The notes beneath the pieces were generated by a model that worked only from the letters and a program-made list of their open reading frames with translations, ran no database searches and had not been told where the DNA came from. Both the position numbers and the translations under genes were made by a program. Shown here piece by piece: positions 1 to 10,221 of a DNA stretch of 60,883 nt. Positions within the stretch are counted from its first letter, which is position 1; each line of letters opens with the position of its first letter. Origin of the DNA: an uncultured Pelagibacteraceae bacterium (lineage in GTDB: Bacteria > Pseudomonadota > Alphaproteobacteria > Pelagibacterales > Pelagibacteraceae); NCBI GenBank assembly GCA_902592265.1, contig CACJDV010000006.1, positions 1 through 60,883 on the forward strand, given 5' to 3'.

Positions 1-1
1 A

Positions 2-982
2 GTAAACCTTAATAGACTAAAAACTAATCAAAAAATGTATTTAACAATTGATCAAAGTAAAAACACAATAAAGGAATTCATATTTCAAATCTCAAATAAA
101 GAAAGAATTATTTTAACTCAAGATTTAGAAAATAAAATTTTTAATCAAAGAGTTATTCTCACAAAGCTCAAAAAGCAGGTCAAATATAGTGAAAACGTGA
201 TTTTACAAAGCTTATACAAAGCTGCTTCAGAAAGAGAAATTCCAGCTAATATTATCATTGAATTTGCCAGAGTTTACGGGTTTCAAGTGGATTTTCAAAG
301 AGACATTAGAAAAAAAGATAAATTTCAAATAATGTACGAGATTTTTGTAGATGAAAAAAAGAAAGTAATTGAAACTGGAAATATTTTATTTGCAAATCTT
401 ATTTTGAGTGGTGAGGAAAATTCACTTTATTATTTTGACGGTGAGGGCAGTATTGGACATTACGATAAAAATGGAAGAAGTGTTCAAAAAGCATTAATGA
501 AAACTCCAATTAATGGAGCTCGGCTCTCTTCACCTTTCGGGATGAGAAAGCATCCAATAGATGGATTTAATAAAATGCACAAAGGAACTGACTTTGCAGC
601 TCCATTAGGAACACCAATAATGGCTTCGGGATCAGGTGTAATCAGAAAAGCTGGTTGGTGTGGTGGAGGTGGAAATTGTGTTGTTATAAAACATAACTCT
701 ACATATCAAACCATCTATGCGCACATGTCAAAATTTGCAAAAGGTATTAGAGGTGGTGTTCGAGTTAAACAAGGACAAACAATTGGGTATGTGGGTTCTA
801 CTGGAAAATCTACGGGTCCACATCTTCATTATGAAGTTTTAATCAATGGAAAAAGAGTAAATTCACAAACCTTAAAACTTCCTTCAGGAAAAATTCTAAA
901 AGGAAATGAAAGAAAGGTATTTGAAACAAAGAAAATTAAGTTAAACGTTTTGAAATCGGAAAAAATTATTGGACTAAATTAG
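2..982 (+). CDS. M23 family metallopeptidase, 5' end cut by window
   Basis: Zinc endopeptidase of the LytM/M23 family, which cleaves peptidoglycan cross-bridges in the periplasm. From the ATG at 35 the protein has 315 residues, but the frame stays open to base 2, so the true start (and any signal peptide) probably lies before the window. The C-terminal domain (about 155-280 from that ATG) shows the metal ligands H182 and D186 (HKGTD) and the H263-x-H265 pair in GPHLHYE. The N-terminal 150 residues resemble the helical and OapA-like parts of MepM-type enzymes. The gene converges on the DUF4167 gene with 22 nt between them. Family is secure; the exact substrate bond is not determined by sequence. 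Confidence 0.9.
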   Translation, partial: VNLNRLKTNQKMYLTIDQSKNTIKEFIFQISNKERIILTQDLENKIFNQRVILTKLKKQVKYSENVILQSLYKAASEREIPANIIIEFARVYGFQVDFQRDIRKKDKFQIMYEIFVDEKKKVIETGNILFANLILSGEENSLYYFDGEGSIGHYDKNGRSVQKALMKTPINGARLSSPFGMRKHPIDGFNKMHKGTDFAAPLGTPIMASGSGVIRKAGWCGGGGNCVVIKHNSTYQTIYAHMSKFAKGIRGGVRVKQGQTIGYVGSTGKSTGPHLHYEVLINGKRVNSQTLKLPSGKILKGNERKVFETKKIKLNVLKSEKIIGLN

Positions 983-1004
983 TAAATAACAATCTATATT
1001 TAAT

Positions 1005-1397
1005 CTAAGTTATTGCTTTATTTTCGTCGGTTTCATTTTGATCTTTTTTCACATCAACTATATTTTGTGAAGAATTAACAACATCATTATTTGTTGAATT
1101 AAGCTTTTTTTGAGCGTCTTGATCATTTAAAATTCTAGTAAAGTGATCTGCGTGTTGAAAATAGTTTTCTGATAAAATCTTATCCCCACCAGATAAAGCC
1201 TCCCTCGCGAGATTACTATATTTTTCGATTAATTTTGATGCATTATGATTATTTCTACCTGGTGACTTTCTCTGAAAATTCTCACTTTTGGAAAAGTTAG
1301 ATCCATATTTAGGTCTATCTGCATTGGATTTAAAACCTCTATCGTTTCTTCTGAAGTTATTTCTTCTAACATTATTATTATTTCTAAACGTGACCAT
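1005..1397 (-). CDS. DUF4167 family protein
   Basis: Small basic protein of 130 residues. The N-terminus (1-50) is very rich in Asn and Arg and probably disordered, suggesting RNA or DNA binding. Residues about 53-95 form the conserved DUF4167 helical segment, with the motif SNLAREALSGGD and then a segment reading NYFQHADHFTRIL. This family is an alphaproteobacterial hallmark and commonly sits directly downstream of prmC, as here (5 nt gap). The C-terminus is acidic and polar. Function is unknown; a nucleic-acid or ribosome-linked role is only an inference from composition and its place after prfA-prmC. Confidence 0.85.
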   Translation of the reverse strand: MVTFRNNNNVRRNNFRRNDRGFKSNADRPKYGSNFSKSENFQRKSPGRNNHNASKLIEKYSNLAREALSGGDKILSENYFQHADHFTRILNDQDAQKKLNSTNNDVVNSSQNIVDVKKDQNETDENKAIT

Positions 1398-1402
1398 AAA
1401 AT

Positions 1403-2245
1403 TTATTTTTTTGTACTAATTATACATCGATCATTTTTTGCTAAATCTTTTATGATCCTATTAATATAAAAATTATTCTCATTTAACATTTTTTTAACTG
1501 GTACTTTTTGATCGTAACCAATCTCTAAAATTAGCTTTCCATGTGTTTTTATCAATTCAGATGACTTCTTAATTACTTTTCTGATAACTGATAAACCTTC
1601 TAAACCACCATCTAAAGCCAGTTTCGGCTCGTAATTAATCACTTCCCTGCTTAGTTTATTCAAATCAAACTTTTTAATGTAAGGAGGATTAGAAACAATT
1701 AAATCATATTTGCGAAAAATTAAATTGTCAACATCTGATTTAAATAATTTAATTCTGTTATTTACACCAAGTTTTTTTGCATTAAATCTACATATTTTAA
1801 TACAATCTTGGCTTAAATCTATACCAGTTCCTAAAAAAGTCTTTTTTTCCTTTAATATTGAAAGTGCTATACATCCTGAACCAATTCCAACCTCTAAAAA
1901 ATTTAAATAATTTTTGTTTTTATAAATTTTTAGTACTTGATCAATCAGTATTTCTGTATCTGGTCTTGGTATTAAAACCTTTTCATTTACTTTAAAATCA
2001 TATTTCCAAAATGATTTTATGCCTGTCAGGTATGCTAGAGGTTTTCCTTTTGATCGTTTTAAAATCAGATCATTAAAACTGTCTTGAGTACTTTCATCAA
2101 GTTCTTTATTCAGGTTTAACAGTATAAATTTTCTATCTTTTTTAATCACTTTAGATAACAAAAGCTCACTATCTAATAACGCAGAACTTATCTTATTTTT
2201 TTTAAGCTCTTTACAAGCATTTTTTATTGCAATCTCAATATTCAT
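1403..2245 (-). CDS. prmC: Release factor glutamine methyltransferase PrmC
   Basis: SAM-dependent N5-glutamine methyltransferase that methylates the GGQ glutamine of release factors. The 280 residues match the usual length. A helical N-terminal domain (1-80) precedes a Rossmann methyltransferase domain with motif I around 117-125 (LEVGIGSGC) and the diagnostic NPPY substrate motif at 186-189. The start overlaps the prfA stop by one base (TAATG arrangement), so enzyme and substrate are translationally coupled. Second gene from the end of the lysC-ispG-prfA-prmC-DUF4167 operon. Confidence 0.96.
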   Translation of the reverse strand: MNIEIAIKNACKELKKNKISSALLDSELLLSKVIKKDRKFILLNLNKELDESTQDSFNDLILKRSKGKPLAYLTGIKSFWKYDFKVNEKVLIPRPDTEILIDQVLKIYKNKNYLNFLEVGIGSGCIALSILKEKKTFLGTGIDLSQDCIKICRFNAKKLGVNNRIKLFKSDVDNLIFRKYDLIVSNPPYIKKFDLNKLSREVINYEPKLALDGGLEGLSVIRKVIKKSSELIKTHGKLILEIGYDQKVPVKKMLNENNFYINRIIKDLAKNDRCIISTKK

Positions 2246-3318
2246 TAATTCAAAATATTCAAACTTTCTTCTTGTGCTTGGAGAGTTAATGCTTCAATCA
2301 TTTCATCAAATACCTCACCTTCTAAAAATTCATTAAGCTTGTGAAGTGTCAAATTTATTCTATGATCAGTAACCCTTCCTTGTGGAAAATTATAAGTTCT
2401 TATTCTTTCTGATCTATCACCTGAACCTATCTTGCTTTTTCTATCTTTTGATCTCTCATTTTCGATTCTTAACCTTTCAAGCTCATATAATCTAGATCTT
2501 AAAATTTTCATTCCTTTAGCTTTATTTTTATGTTGAGATTTTTCATCTTGTTGAGAAACAGATATCCCAGTTGGAATATGGGTAATTCTGACTGCACTAT
2601 CAGTAGTATTAACTGATTGCCCACCTGGACCTCCAGCTCTAAAAACATCAACTCTCAAATCACTTTCATTAATTTTTAAATCAACCTCTTCCACCTCAGG
2701 CAAAACTGCAACTGTCGCTGCAGATGTATGGACTCTACCTTGTGTTTCAGTGTCCGGTACTCTTTGCACTCTATGAACACCACTCTCATATTTTAGAGTA
2801 GAATATATATTACTTCCTTTTATTAAAGCAATTACCTCCTTTAAACCACCTGCCTCACTTCTAGAAATTGAAATTAATTCAATACTCCATTTTTTTTTAT
2901 TACTTACTTTCTCATACATTTTAAAAAGATCAGAGGCAAATAAACTAGCTTCTAAACCACCTGTTCCAGCTCTAATTTCAATTATTGCATTTTTTTTATC
3001 TGCTTCATCTTTAGGTAATAAAAATAATTTTAATTTTTTTTCATTTTTTTCATTTTGAGTTTCTAAATCGGCTAATTCTGTCTCAGCCATTTTAATCATA
3101 TCTTCATCAGAATTTTTATCCTCCAAGATTGTTTGAATTTCTTTTTTATTTTTTTCAAAAGAAATATAAAAATTAGCAATTTTAATTATTTCATTCAGTT
3201 CTGCATACTCTTTAGATTTTTCAGCAAAAGAATTTTTATCAATTTCTACTGAGGACAACTCTTTTTCAAGTAATGCATGTTTGCTAATTAAATCTTTAAC
3301 GGTTTTTAAAGGTATCAT
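2245..3318 (-). CDS. prfA: Peptide chain release factor 1
   Basis: Class I release factor reading UAA and UAG. Of 357 residues, the codon-recognition motif is P-D-T at 188-190 (the RF1 P-x-T type rather than the RF2 SPF type) and the catalytic GGQ is at 232-234 within [11 protein letters not shown]. The N-terminal coiled-coil domain spans about 1-110. It overlaps ispG by four bases upstream (ATGA) and prmC by one base downstream. Length and motif spacing are ordinary for the family. Confidence 0.97.
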   Translation of the reverse strand: MIPLKTVKDLISKHALLEKELSSVEIDKNSFAEKSKEYAELNEIIKIANFYISFEKNKKEIQTILEDKNSDEDMIKMAETELADLETQNEKNEKKLKLFLLPKDEADKKNAIIEIRAGTGGLEASLFASDLFKMYEKVSNKKKWSIELISISRSEAGGLKEVIALIKGSNIYSTLKYESGVHRVQRVPDTETQGRVHTSAATVAVLPEVEEVDLKINESDLRVDVFRAGGPGGQSVNTTDSAVRITHIPTGISVSQQDEKSQHKNKAKGMKILRSRLYELERLRIENERSKDRKSKIGSGDRSERIRTYNFPQGRVTDHRINLTLHKLNEFLEGEVFDEMIEALTLQAQEESLNILN

Positions 3319-4415
3319 TTTGAATTCTTTAACTCAGACACTTTTTTTTCAACCTCGCTTACCACCTTATCAATCATATCGTTGGTTAAAACTTTTTCTG
3401 ACTGTATCCCAGATAAATAAAGCATATTATTTCCTTTTTTACCTCCAGTTATGCCTATATCAGTTTGGGCTGCCTCTCCAGGACCATTAACCACACAACC
3501 AATTACAGATAAGGTAATTGGAGTTTTTATATGCGAAAGCTTTTTTTCAAGTATTTTTACAGTTTCAATTACTTCAAAGCCTTGTCTTGCACAAGAGGGA
3601 CAGGAAATAATTTTCACTCCTCTCTCTCTTAAACTTAAAGATTTTAGTATTTCATTTCCAATTTTGACTTCCTCAACAGGGTTATCTGATAAAGAAATTC
3701 TTATGGTGTCGCCAATACCCTCTAAAAGTAATGTCCCTAGCCCAATAGAAGATTTTACACTTCCTGGGATGAAGCCTCCCGCCTCTGTAATTCCTAAATG
3801 CAGTGGATAATCAGTTGATTTTGACAATTGTCTATATGCTTCTACCGATAAAAAAACATCTGATGACTTGACGCTTACCTTTAAATTTTGAAAGTTTTCA
3901 TCTTCCAGTATCTTGATATTTCTTAGAGCACTTTCAACTAATGCTTCTGGACAAGGTTCTTTATATTTTTCTAAAATATCTTTCTCTAAAGATCCAGCAT
4001 TAACTCCCACTCTTATTGAGCAATTATTATCAACTGCAGCTTTAACAACTTCTTTAATTTTATCTTTATTTCCAATATTTCCAGGATTTATTCTTAGACA
4101 GCTTGCACCATTTTCGGCAGCCTCAATTGCTCTTTTATAGTGGAAATGAATATCAGCAACTATGGGTATATCAACATGTTTAATTATTTCTTTCAATGCT
4201 TTGGATGATGGCTCGTCAGGACAAGAAACTCTAACTATATCAGCTCCCTCAGAGCTAATTTCATTTATTTGATTAATTGTAGCTTTTATGTCTGTTGTGA
4301 GAGTATTAGTCATTGATTGCACTGATATTGGATTTCCTCCTCCAACTTTTACTTTACCTACATTAATTTCTCTCGTTTCTCTTCTTTTTATGTTTCTAAA
4401 AGGTCTTATGTTCAT
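3315..4415 (-). CDS. ispG: 4-hydroxy-3-methylbut-2-enyl diphosphate synthase
   Basis: Iron-sulfur enzyme of the MEP isoprenoid pathway, converting MEcPP to HMBPP. 366 residues, the usual bacterial length. The [4Fe-4S] ligands are visible as C272 and C275 (SCPSC) and C307 (GCVVNGPGE), with the catalytic glutamate just after the last cysteine. The N-terminal TIM-barrel part begins with the family motif [11 protein letters not shown] at 28-38. The gene sits between lysC and prfA with four-base overlaps on each side, indicating one transcript. Confidence 0.97.
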   Translation of the reverse strand: MNIRPFRNIKRRETREINVGKVKVGGGNPISVQSMTNTLTTDIKATINQINEISSEGADIVRVSCPDEPSSKALKEIIKHVDIPIVADIHFHYKRAIEAAENGASCLRINPGNIGNKDKIKEVVKAAVDNNCSIRVGVNAGSLEKDILEKYKEPCPEALVESALRNIKILEDENFQNLKVSVKSSDVFLSVEAYRQLSKSTDYPLHLGITEAGGFIPGSVKSSIGLGTLLLEGIGDTIRISLSDNPVEEVKIGNEILKSLSLRERGVKIISCPSCARQGFEVIETVKILEKKLSHIKTPITLSVIGCVVNGPGEAAQTDIGITGGKKGNNMLYLSGIQSEKVLTNDMIDKVVSEVEKKVSELKNSK

Positions 4416-5632
4416 TTTTTTTGATCTAATTTAAATTCTTTATGAAGAGCAATCAAAGCTTTTTGTGTATTTTTTTTATCAATTAAAACTGAAATTTTAA
4501 TTTCAGAAGTTGAAATTACTTTAATATTTATTTTTTTGTTTGCAAGTGATTGAAACATTCTAAATGTAACTCCAGGGGTAGTTATCATACCTACTCCAAT
4601 CACTGAAATTTTAGATACTCCCTTTTCAAAAAATAATTTTCTGTAATTAATAGTTTTGTTTTGTTGAATAATTTTTTTGGTTTTATTCAAGTCATCTGAT
4701 TTAATTGTAAATGTTAAGTCTGTTTCTTTTCCATTAGCAGAAATATTTTGCACAACCATATCAACATTTATCAAATTTTTAGATAATGGTTTAAAAATTG
4801 CTGCAGCAACGCCGGGTTTATCCTTCACACCTATAAGAGAAACTTTTGAGTCATTTTGGGTTGAGGAAATTCCAGTAACAATTTTATTATTTACGATCTT
4901 GGATCTTTTGGTGATTAATGTTCCTGACTTTTTAGAAAAAGATGATTTCACCTCGATATCAATCCTGTTTAATCTTGCATCTTGTATTGAAACTGGCTGC
5001 ATAACTTTTGCGCCCAATGATGCCATCTCTAACATTTCTTCATAAGAAATTACCTTAATCTTTTTTGCATTTTTTAATTTGTTAGGATCAGTTGTGTACA
5101 CTCCTTCTACATCAGTATAGATTATACATTTCTGTGCTTTAAAAAACTTTGCAATCATAATTGCACTTGCATCAGATCCGCCCCTTCCTATAGTTGTAAT
5201 TCTATTTTCATCATTTAGTCCTTGAAACCCAGTGACTATTGGTATGCCACCTTTTTTTAAATATTTTATAATATTGCTTTTATTTATTTGATTTATCCTC
5301 GAGTTTTTATATTTTCCTATTGTCAAAATTGGAATTTGCCAAGATAACCAAGATCTAGATTCATAGCCCTCATGAATTAATCTTCCAGCTATTAAGGAAC
5401 ACGCAACTTGTTCGCCTGAAGAAACTAAAATATCATATTCCGACTCTGAAAAATTATCACTTATTTCAAAAGATTTTTTTATTAACTCATTAGTCGCACC
5501 ACTCATGGCAGATGAGACAACAATAACTTTGTAGTTTTTCTTTTTATAATCAATGATTATTTTGGCAACTTTTTTTATCTTTTTGATAGTGCCAACTGAT
5601 GTACCCCCAAATTTTAATACGACAATTTTCAT
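4412..5632 (-). CDS. lysC: Aspartate kinase
   Basis: First enzyme of the aspartate family pathway (lysine, threonine, methionine, diaminopimelate), phosphorylating aspartate. 406 residues: an amino-acid kinase domain (1 to about 245) opening with KFGGTSVG at 7-14 and containing GRGGSDASA, followed by two ACT regulatory domains (about 265-400) that normally bind lysine and/or threonine. It begins the minus-strand operon; the next gene outward is ubiG, divergent, with 68 nt of shared upstream DNA. lysC upstream of prfA and beside ubiG is a common alphaproteobacterial arrangement. Confidence 0.96.
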   Translation of the reverse strand: MKIVVLKFGGTSVGTIKKIKKVAKIIIDYKKKNYKVIVVSSAMSGATNELIKKSFEISDNFSESEYDILVSSGEQVACSLIAGRLIHEGYESRSWLSWQIPILTIGKYKNSRINQINKSNIIKYLKKGGIPIVTGFQGLNDENRITTIGRGGSDASAIMIAKFFKAQKCIIYTDVEGVYTTDPNKLKNAKKIKVISYEEMLEMASLGAKVMQPVSIQDARLNRIDIEVKSSFSKKSGTLITKRSKIVNNKIVTGISSTQNDSKVSLIGVKDKPGVAAAIFKPLSKNLINVDMVVQNISANGKETDLTFTIKSDDLNKTKKIIQQNKTINYRKLFFEKGVSKISVIGVGMITTPGVTFRMFQSLANKKINIKVISTSEIKISVLIDKKNTQKALIALHKEFKLDQKK

Positions 5633-5700
5633 GATAAAATAATCTTTTAAATTTAAAAAATATTGAATAAATACATGTTGAATATAAAGTCAACTTACAA

Positions 5701-6429
5701 ATGAAAAATAACACAATTAACAAAAAAGAAATAGAAAAATTTTCTAAAATTGCCGAGGAATGGTGGAATCCTGAAGGTAAATTTAAACCATTACATAAAT
5801 TTAACCCTATAAGAATTTCATATATTAAAGAAAATATTATTGAAACATTCAAATTAGAGAATAAAAAAAAACCATTACAAAATATTAAGATTTTGGATGT
5901 CGGTTGTGGAGGAGGATTGCTATCAGAGCCTATGAGTAGGTTGGGTGCAGAAGTTACTGGAATTGATGCCTCAGACAAAAATATTAGTGTTGCAAAAATC
6001 CATTCAAAAAAAAATAATCTTAAAATTAATTACTTTTGTTCATCTCCCGAAAATTTAAAAATTAAAGAAAAGTTTGATGTAATCTTGAACATGGAGATAG
6101 TAGAGCATGTCGAAGATGTAAATTTTTTTTTGAAATCATGCAATAATCTTTTAAAAAGTAATGGCATAATGTTCGTAGCGACTTTAAATAAGACTTTAAA
6201 ATCTTATATTTTTGCTATTGTAGGTGCAGAGTACATTTTACGTTGGCTTCCGATTGGAACTCATGAGTGGGAAAAATTTTTAAAACCTGAAGAATTAATT
6301 TCAATTCAAAAAGAGAATAATTTTAAATTAGACCGAATTGATGGAATGAGTTTTAATATCTTAAAAGATAAGTGGAGTTTAAGTGATGATAAATCCATTA
6401 ACTACATCACAAAATTTATTAAAAATTAA
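5701..6429 (+). CDS. ubiG: Ubiquinone biosynthesis O-methyltransferase UbiG
   Basis: SAM-dependent enzyme carrying out both O-methylations of ubiquinone biosynthesis. 242 residues. Motif I reads LDVGCGGGLLSEP and is followed by the acidic motif II (VTGIDAS). The N-terminal part holds the UbiG signature EEWWNPEGKFKPLH. The late region GTHEWEKFLKPEEL is also typical of the family. The gene is a single plus-strand unit divergent from lysC; its last four bases overlap the convergent DUF1178 gene. Confidence 0.96.
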   Translation: MKNNTINKKEIEKFSKIAEEWWNPEGKFKPLHKFNPIRISYIKENIIETFKLENKKKPLQNIKILDVGCGGGLLSEPMSRLGAEVTGIDASDKNISVAKIHSKKNNLKINYFCSSPENLKIKEKFDVILNMEIVEHVEDVNFFLKSCNNLLKSNGIMFVATLNKTLKSYIFAIVGAEYILRWLPIGTHEWEKFLKPEELISIQKENNFKLDRIDGMSFNILKDKWSLSDDKSINYITKFIKN

Positions 6430-6857
6430 TTATTTTTATTCTCAACCCACGGTATCAAATGAGTATCAATACCCTCTTCTTTAAGTTCTTTAATATCTTG
6501 ATTAGATGCCGTTCCATAAATACCTTTATCTCTTTTTTTATTATTATAATGAATTGATCTTGCTTCATATGCAAAATTTTCACCAACATAATCAAAATTA
6601 CTTTTAATAAATTTTTGATATTTATTTATTGTTTTTTTTATTTGTTGATACTTATGAATATTTTTTTTCTCATCTTTAAGATTTATAGTTTTATTTATCA
6701 GTTTAGGGGCCATTAAATTTTTTTCCACCAGAAACGATTCACAACTATGACAATTAACTAATCTTTTTTTTTTTAGTTTATCGAACTCTTTAGATGATGC
6801 AAACCAGCTATCAAATATAAGATTGCATTTTTTACATCGTAGATTGTATTTTATCAT
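6426..6857 (-). CDS. DUF1178 family protein
   Basis: 143-residue protein of an uncharacterised alpha/betaproteobacterial family. The N-terminus carries a zinc-ribbon-like region with CKKC at about 8-11 and CHSC at about 36-39, typical of the family. The rest is Lys-rich, with a conserved block around YEARSIHYNN and a C-terminal PWVENK-type end. It overlaps ubiG at the 3' end by four bases. No function is known; metal binding is inferred from the two CxxC pairs. Confidence 0.82.
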   Translation of the reverse strand: MIKYNLRCKKCNLIFDSWFASSKEFDKLKKKRLVNCHSCESFLVEKNLMAPKLINKTINLKDEKKNIHKYQQIKKTINKYQKFIKSNFDYVGENFAYEARSIHYNNKKRDKGIYGTASNQDIKELKEEGIDTHLIPWVENKNN

Positions 6858-6896
6858 GTAGTCTATATAGTAATTTATATATATAAATTCAACACG

Positions 6897-7016
6897 CTAG
6901 CTCCTGTAATCTGAATTAATATCTATATATTCTTTAGTAAAATCCATAGTGTATACAGTGAAGTTTTTTTTTCCATTTCCAATATCAACACTAATATCAA
7001 TAGCAGAACTTTTCAT
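6897..7016 (-). pseudogene. Remnant of ArgJ C-terminus (39 codons)
   Basis: An open frame of 39 codons starts with ATG at 7016, sharing one base with the thiD stop (TAATG), and ends with TAG at 6897. Its translation matches only the last beta-chain residues of ArgJ (glutamate N-acetyltransferase): ISVDIGNG, then VYTMDFTKEYIDINSDYRS, which ends in the near-invariant DYRS terminus. The catalytic threonine and the rest of the roughly 400-residue enzyme are absent and do not occur in the neighbouring thiD gene. The best reading is a gene relic left by rearrangement that still has an intact coupled frame. Whether it is translated is unknown. Confidence 0.75.
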
Positions 7017-7828
7017 TATTTGTATATTTTTTTTAACTCAATTGAATTTAAATGATTTATCGGACCATGTCCTATACCAATTTTAGGGTTTGTTAATATT
7101 GCAGAATTTACATATGTAACTCCTAACTCACAAGATCTCTTTAGAGTTTTTCCACATGAAAAAAAAGAGGTAATTGCAGTTGATAGTGTACAGCCTGTAC
7201 CATGAGTATTTTTAGTATTAAATCTTCTACTTGAAAATACTTTAATCTCTTTTTTATTGACAAATATATCATGTACTTTTTTTGTTTTTAAATGACCTCC
7301 TTTTACTAGCACATTTGGTACACCCAGTTTTATGAATTCATTTGCAGCAAGGATCATATCATTTTGATTTTTTATTTTTATACCAGTCAATATTTCAGCT
7401 TCAGGAATATTGGGTGTAATTAAAGAGACTTTGTTTAATAATTTATTTTTCATCAATTTTACAGCTGAATCGGTTATAAGCTTAGAGCCACCTTTGGCAA
7501 TCATCACTGGGTCTAAAATAATCTTTTTAACTTTCATTTCATTCAATGATCTTAATACCTTGTCTATTACTCTTGTAGAATGAAGCATTCCAATTTTTAT
7601 AGCATTGGGCTTTATATCTTTAATTGTGTGAATTATCTGATTATAAATTTCATTTGGTGGAACAGGTATCACTGATTTCACACTTTTTGTATTTTGGACT
7701 GTAACTGCGGTTACAGCCGTCATAGAATATACACCTAGACTCGTTGCAGTTTTAATATCTGCCTGAATGCCTGCACCTCCTGATGAGTCAGATCCTGCTA
7801 TGATTAAAATTTTTGATTTTATTTTCAA
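7016..7828 (-). CDS. thiD: HMP/HMP-phosphate kinase ThiD
   Basis: Phosphorylates 4-amino-5-hydroxymethyl-2-methylpyrimidine (HMP) and HMP-P for thiamin synthesis. 270 residues of the ribokinase fold. The N-terminal motif AGSDSSGGAGIQAD and the C-terminal anion-hole motif THGTGCTLS are intact. It sits directly after glmM (one base between). SAR11 is known to lack ThiC and to import the pyrimidine precursor, so ThiD is the expected salvage step. No TPP riboswitch precedes it, since it lies inside an operon. Confidence 0.95.
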   Translation of the reverse strand: MKIKSKILIIAGSDSSGGAGIQADIKTATSLGVYSMTAVTAVTVQNTKSVKSVIPVPPNEIYNQIIHTIKDIKPNAIKIGMLHSTRVIDKVLRSLNEMKVKKIILDPVMIAKGGSKLITDSAVKLMKNKLLNKVSLITPNIPEAEILTGIKIKNQNDMILAANEFIKLGVPNVLVKGGHLKTKKVHDIFVNKKEIKVFSSRRFNTKNTHGTGCTLSTAITSFFSCGKTLKRSCELGVTYVNSAILTNPKIGIGHGPINHLNSIELKKIYK

Positions 7829-7829
7829 A

Positions 7830-9161
7830 TTATCTAATTTTTTTCAAAATTATATTAACACATTTAACAAGAAGTCTTTTATTTTCACTTTCTCCCATAA
7901 TTCTTATTTTTGACTCTGTTCCCGATTTTCTTACAAGAATTCTGCCACTTCCTTTTATTAATTTTGAAGCCAGTTTAATAGATTTTTTTATTTCAGGTTT
8001 ATTAATTATATTTTTATTTTTTACTTCAATATTTTTAAGCAATTGTGGTGTTTTCTTGAATTTTTCAAAAAATTCACTGGCTCTTGTTCCCTTTCTAAGA
8101 GCAAATAAAGACTCCAGGGCTACAAGTAAACCATCTCCTGTAGTTGCAAATTTACCTAGAATAATATGTCCTGATTGTTCTCCACCTAAATTAAACTTAT
8201 TTTTTTGCATTACCTCTTTTACGTATCTGTCACCAACATTAGCACGTATAAATTTTATTCCTTTTTTTTTAAAATACTTTTCAAGACCATAGTTAGACAT
8301 TAGTGTTCCAACTACCCCACCTTTTAACATTTTTTTATTTTTCCACCTTGTTGCTAATGCAGCAATAATTTGGTCACCATCTATAATATTACTTTTTTCA
8401 TCACACATAATTATCCTATCTGCATCACCATCTAGTGAAATACCTATATGAGCCTTATACTTTTTAACTGTAGATTTTATTTTTTCAGGAAATGTAGAAC
8501 CACAATTTTTGTTAATATTTAATCCATTAGGATTAACTCCTATTGCAATCACCTTAGCTCCCAAAGATTTTAATAATTCTGGTCCAGCTTTGTACCCTGC
8601 TCCATTTGCACAATCAATTACAATTCTAAGACCTCTTAGATTGAATTCTTTGGTAAAATTTTTTTTTAATATTTTGATGTAATCATTTGTACCTGTCTCT
8701 AATCTTTTTACTCTACCTAATTTTTCTGGTTTAGAAAGATTTTTGACGATTTTTTTATCTATTAAACTTTCAATTTTTTTTTCTATTTTATCTGATAGTT
8801 TCATACCATCAGGTCCAAATAGTTTTAATCCATTATCATTGTGAGGATTATGAGAAGCTGTAATCATAATTCCCATATTTGCCCTCATAGCTTTTGTGAG
8901 CATCGCTAAACCATTTGTGGGTAAAGGTCCTAAAGTATATACATGCATCCCTGCTGATGCCAATCCAGATACAAGTGCTGGTTCTAAAGTGTATCCGGAT
9001 AATCTAGTATCTTTTGCTATTATTGCGGTTTGTTTTCTTTTTTTTTGAGATTTAAAATATGTTCCACTTGCTAAGCCAAATTTAAAAAACATGTCTCCAT
9101 TAATATTTTCACTATTGATAGCTCCCCTAATACCATCGGTTCCAAAATATTTTTTTGCCAT
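7830..9161 (-). CDS. glmM: Phosphoglucosamine mutase
   Basis: Interconverts glucosamine-6-P and glucosamine-1-P for UDP-GlcNAc, feeding peptidoglycan and LPS. 443 residues. The phosphoserine loop TASHNPHND has the active serine at 103; the magnesium loop is DGDADR at 244-249; the C-terminal phosphate-binding loop reads RKSGTESKIR. The start codon overlaps the folP stop by one base. Order ftsH-folP-glmM is widely conserved. Confidence 0.97.
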   Translation of the reverse strand: MAKKYFGTDGIRGAINSENINGDMFFKFGLASGTYFKSQKKRKQTAIIAKDTRLSGYTLEPALVSGLASAGMHVYTLGPLPTNGLAMLTKAMRANMGIMITASHNPHNDNGLKLFGPDGMKLSDKIEKKIESLIDKKIVKNLSKPEKLGRVKRLETGTNDYIKILKKNFTKEFNLRGLRIVIDCANGAGYKAGPELLKSLGAKVIAIGVNPNGLNINKNCGSTFPEKIKSTVKKYKAHIGISLDGDADRIIMCDEKSNIIDGDQIIAALATRWKNKKMLKGGVVGTLMSNYGLEKYFKKKGIKFIRANVGDRYVKEVMQKNKFNLGGEQSGHIILGKFATTGDGLLVALESLFALRKGTRASEFFEKFKKTPQLLKNIEVKNKNIINKPEIKKSIKLASKLIKGSGRILVRKSGTESKIRIMGESENKRLLVKCVNIILKKIR

Positions 9162-10216
9162 TAATTATTTATAATATTCTTAAAGATTTTTAATCCTTGT
9201 ATTGTTTCATTGACATCATGAATTCTCAAAATTTGAACGCCTTGCATCATAAGATATATTGATGATGCTATTGTTCCACCATTTCTAAATTTACTATCAT
9301 TTTTTCCAGATAACTCCTTAATAAAACTTTTTCTTGAATTTCCTACAAGTATAGGAAAACCAAGAGAATGGAAAATAGAAATATTACGTATCAAACTCAT
9401 ATTATGTTTCAAATTTTTTCCAAAACCTATACCAGGATCTAAAATAATTTTATTATGTTTAATACCCTTCAATCTTAGAAGTTTTATTTTTTTTTCAAAA
9501 AAATCGTATATGTCTAGTAATTCATTTTTATATCTAGGGTTTTTTTGCATATTTTCAGGAGTTCCTTGTGAATGTTGAATTACAAATGGTACTTTATATC
9601 TTTTTAATATATTTAAAGTTTGAGAGTCAAATTCTAATCCTGAAACATCATTAATTAATTTGACTCCTAAATTTATTCCTTTACCCATAATTTTAGACTT
9701 TCTGGTATCTAAAGAGATTGGTATTTTTCTCTTAATTAATGATTTTAAAATTTTTTCAATTCTTTGCCATTCTAAATTTTCTCTAATTACTTTTGATCCT
9801 GGACGTGTGGACTCACCACCAATGTCAATCAAATTTGCACCACAGTTTAGTAAACTAATTGCATGATCAATTCCTTTTTTTTTTGAATTAAATTTTCCAC
9901 CATCTGAAAAACTATCAGGTGTCAAATTTAAGACACCCATAATATTAGGTATTTTTTTAAAATTTAAATTTGAAAAATTTTTTTTTTTTGATTTAATTTT
10001 TTTTAAATCGGAATTAATTTTTCTCCTAATTAATTTAGGCAAATATTTTATTTGATTAACAAATATCTTTTTTTTTGAATTTCTTGTTATTATCTCTATT
10101 TGATCAAATGAAATTTCTTTGATTCCATTAAGTGGTATAGTTTTATTTCTATTAACTAATTTTTTTGAGCTATTTCCATAGTAGAAATTACACAATCTTG
10201 TGTAATGTCTAGACAT
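9161..10216 (-). CDS. folP: Dihydropteroate synthase
   Basis: Joins pABA and the pterin pyrophosphate in folate synthesis. 351 residues, longer than the usual 270-290 because of an N-terminal extension of about 85 residues, which is common in alphaproteobacterial FolP. The catalytic TIM barrel starts at about 91 with MGVLNLTPDSFSDGG, followed by GGESTRPG, the LDTRK strand and the DPGIGFGK motif. It lies 5 nt downstream of ftsH and overlaps glmM by one base. Confidence 0.95.
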   Translation of the reverse strand: MSRHYTRLCNFYYGNSSKKLVNRNKTIPLNGIKEISFDQIEIITRNSKKKIFVNQIKYLPKLIRRKINSDLKKIKSKKKNFSNLNFKKIPNIMGVLNLTPDSFSDGGKFNSKKKGIDHAISLLNCGANLIDIGGESTRPGSKVIRENLEWQRIEKILKSLIKRKIPISLDTRKSKIMGKGINLGVKLINDVSGLEFDSQTLNILKRYKVPFVIQHSQGTPENMQKNPRYKNELLDIYDFFEKKIKLLRLKGIKHNKIILDPGIGFGKNLKHNMSLIRNISIFHSLGFPILVGNSRKSFIKELSGKNDSKFRNGGTIASSIYLMMQGVQILRIHDVNETIQGLKIFKNIINN

Positions 10217-10221
10217 TAAGA

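Noticed and set aside
7829-9200. TPP riboswitch ahead of thiD or thiE
   Set aside because: Both genes are internal to operons with one-base gaps or overlaps; no THI-box-like sequence was seen.
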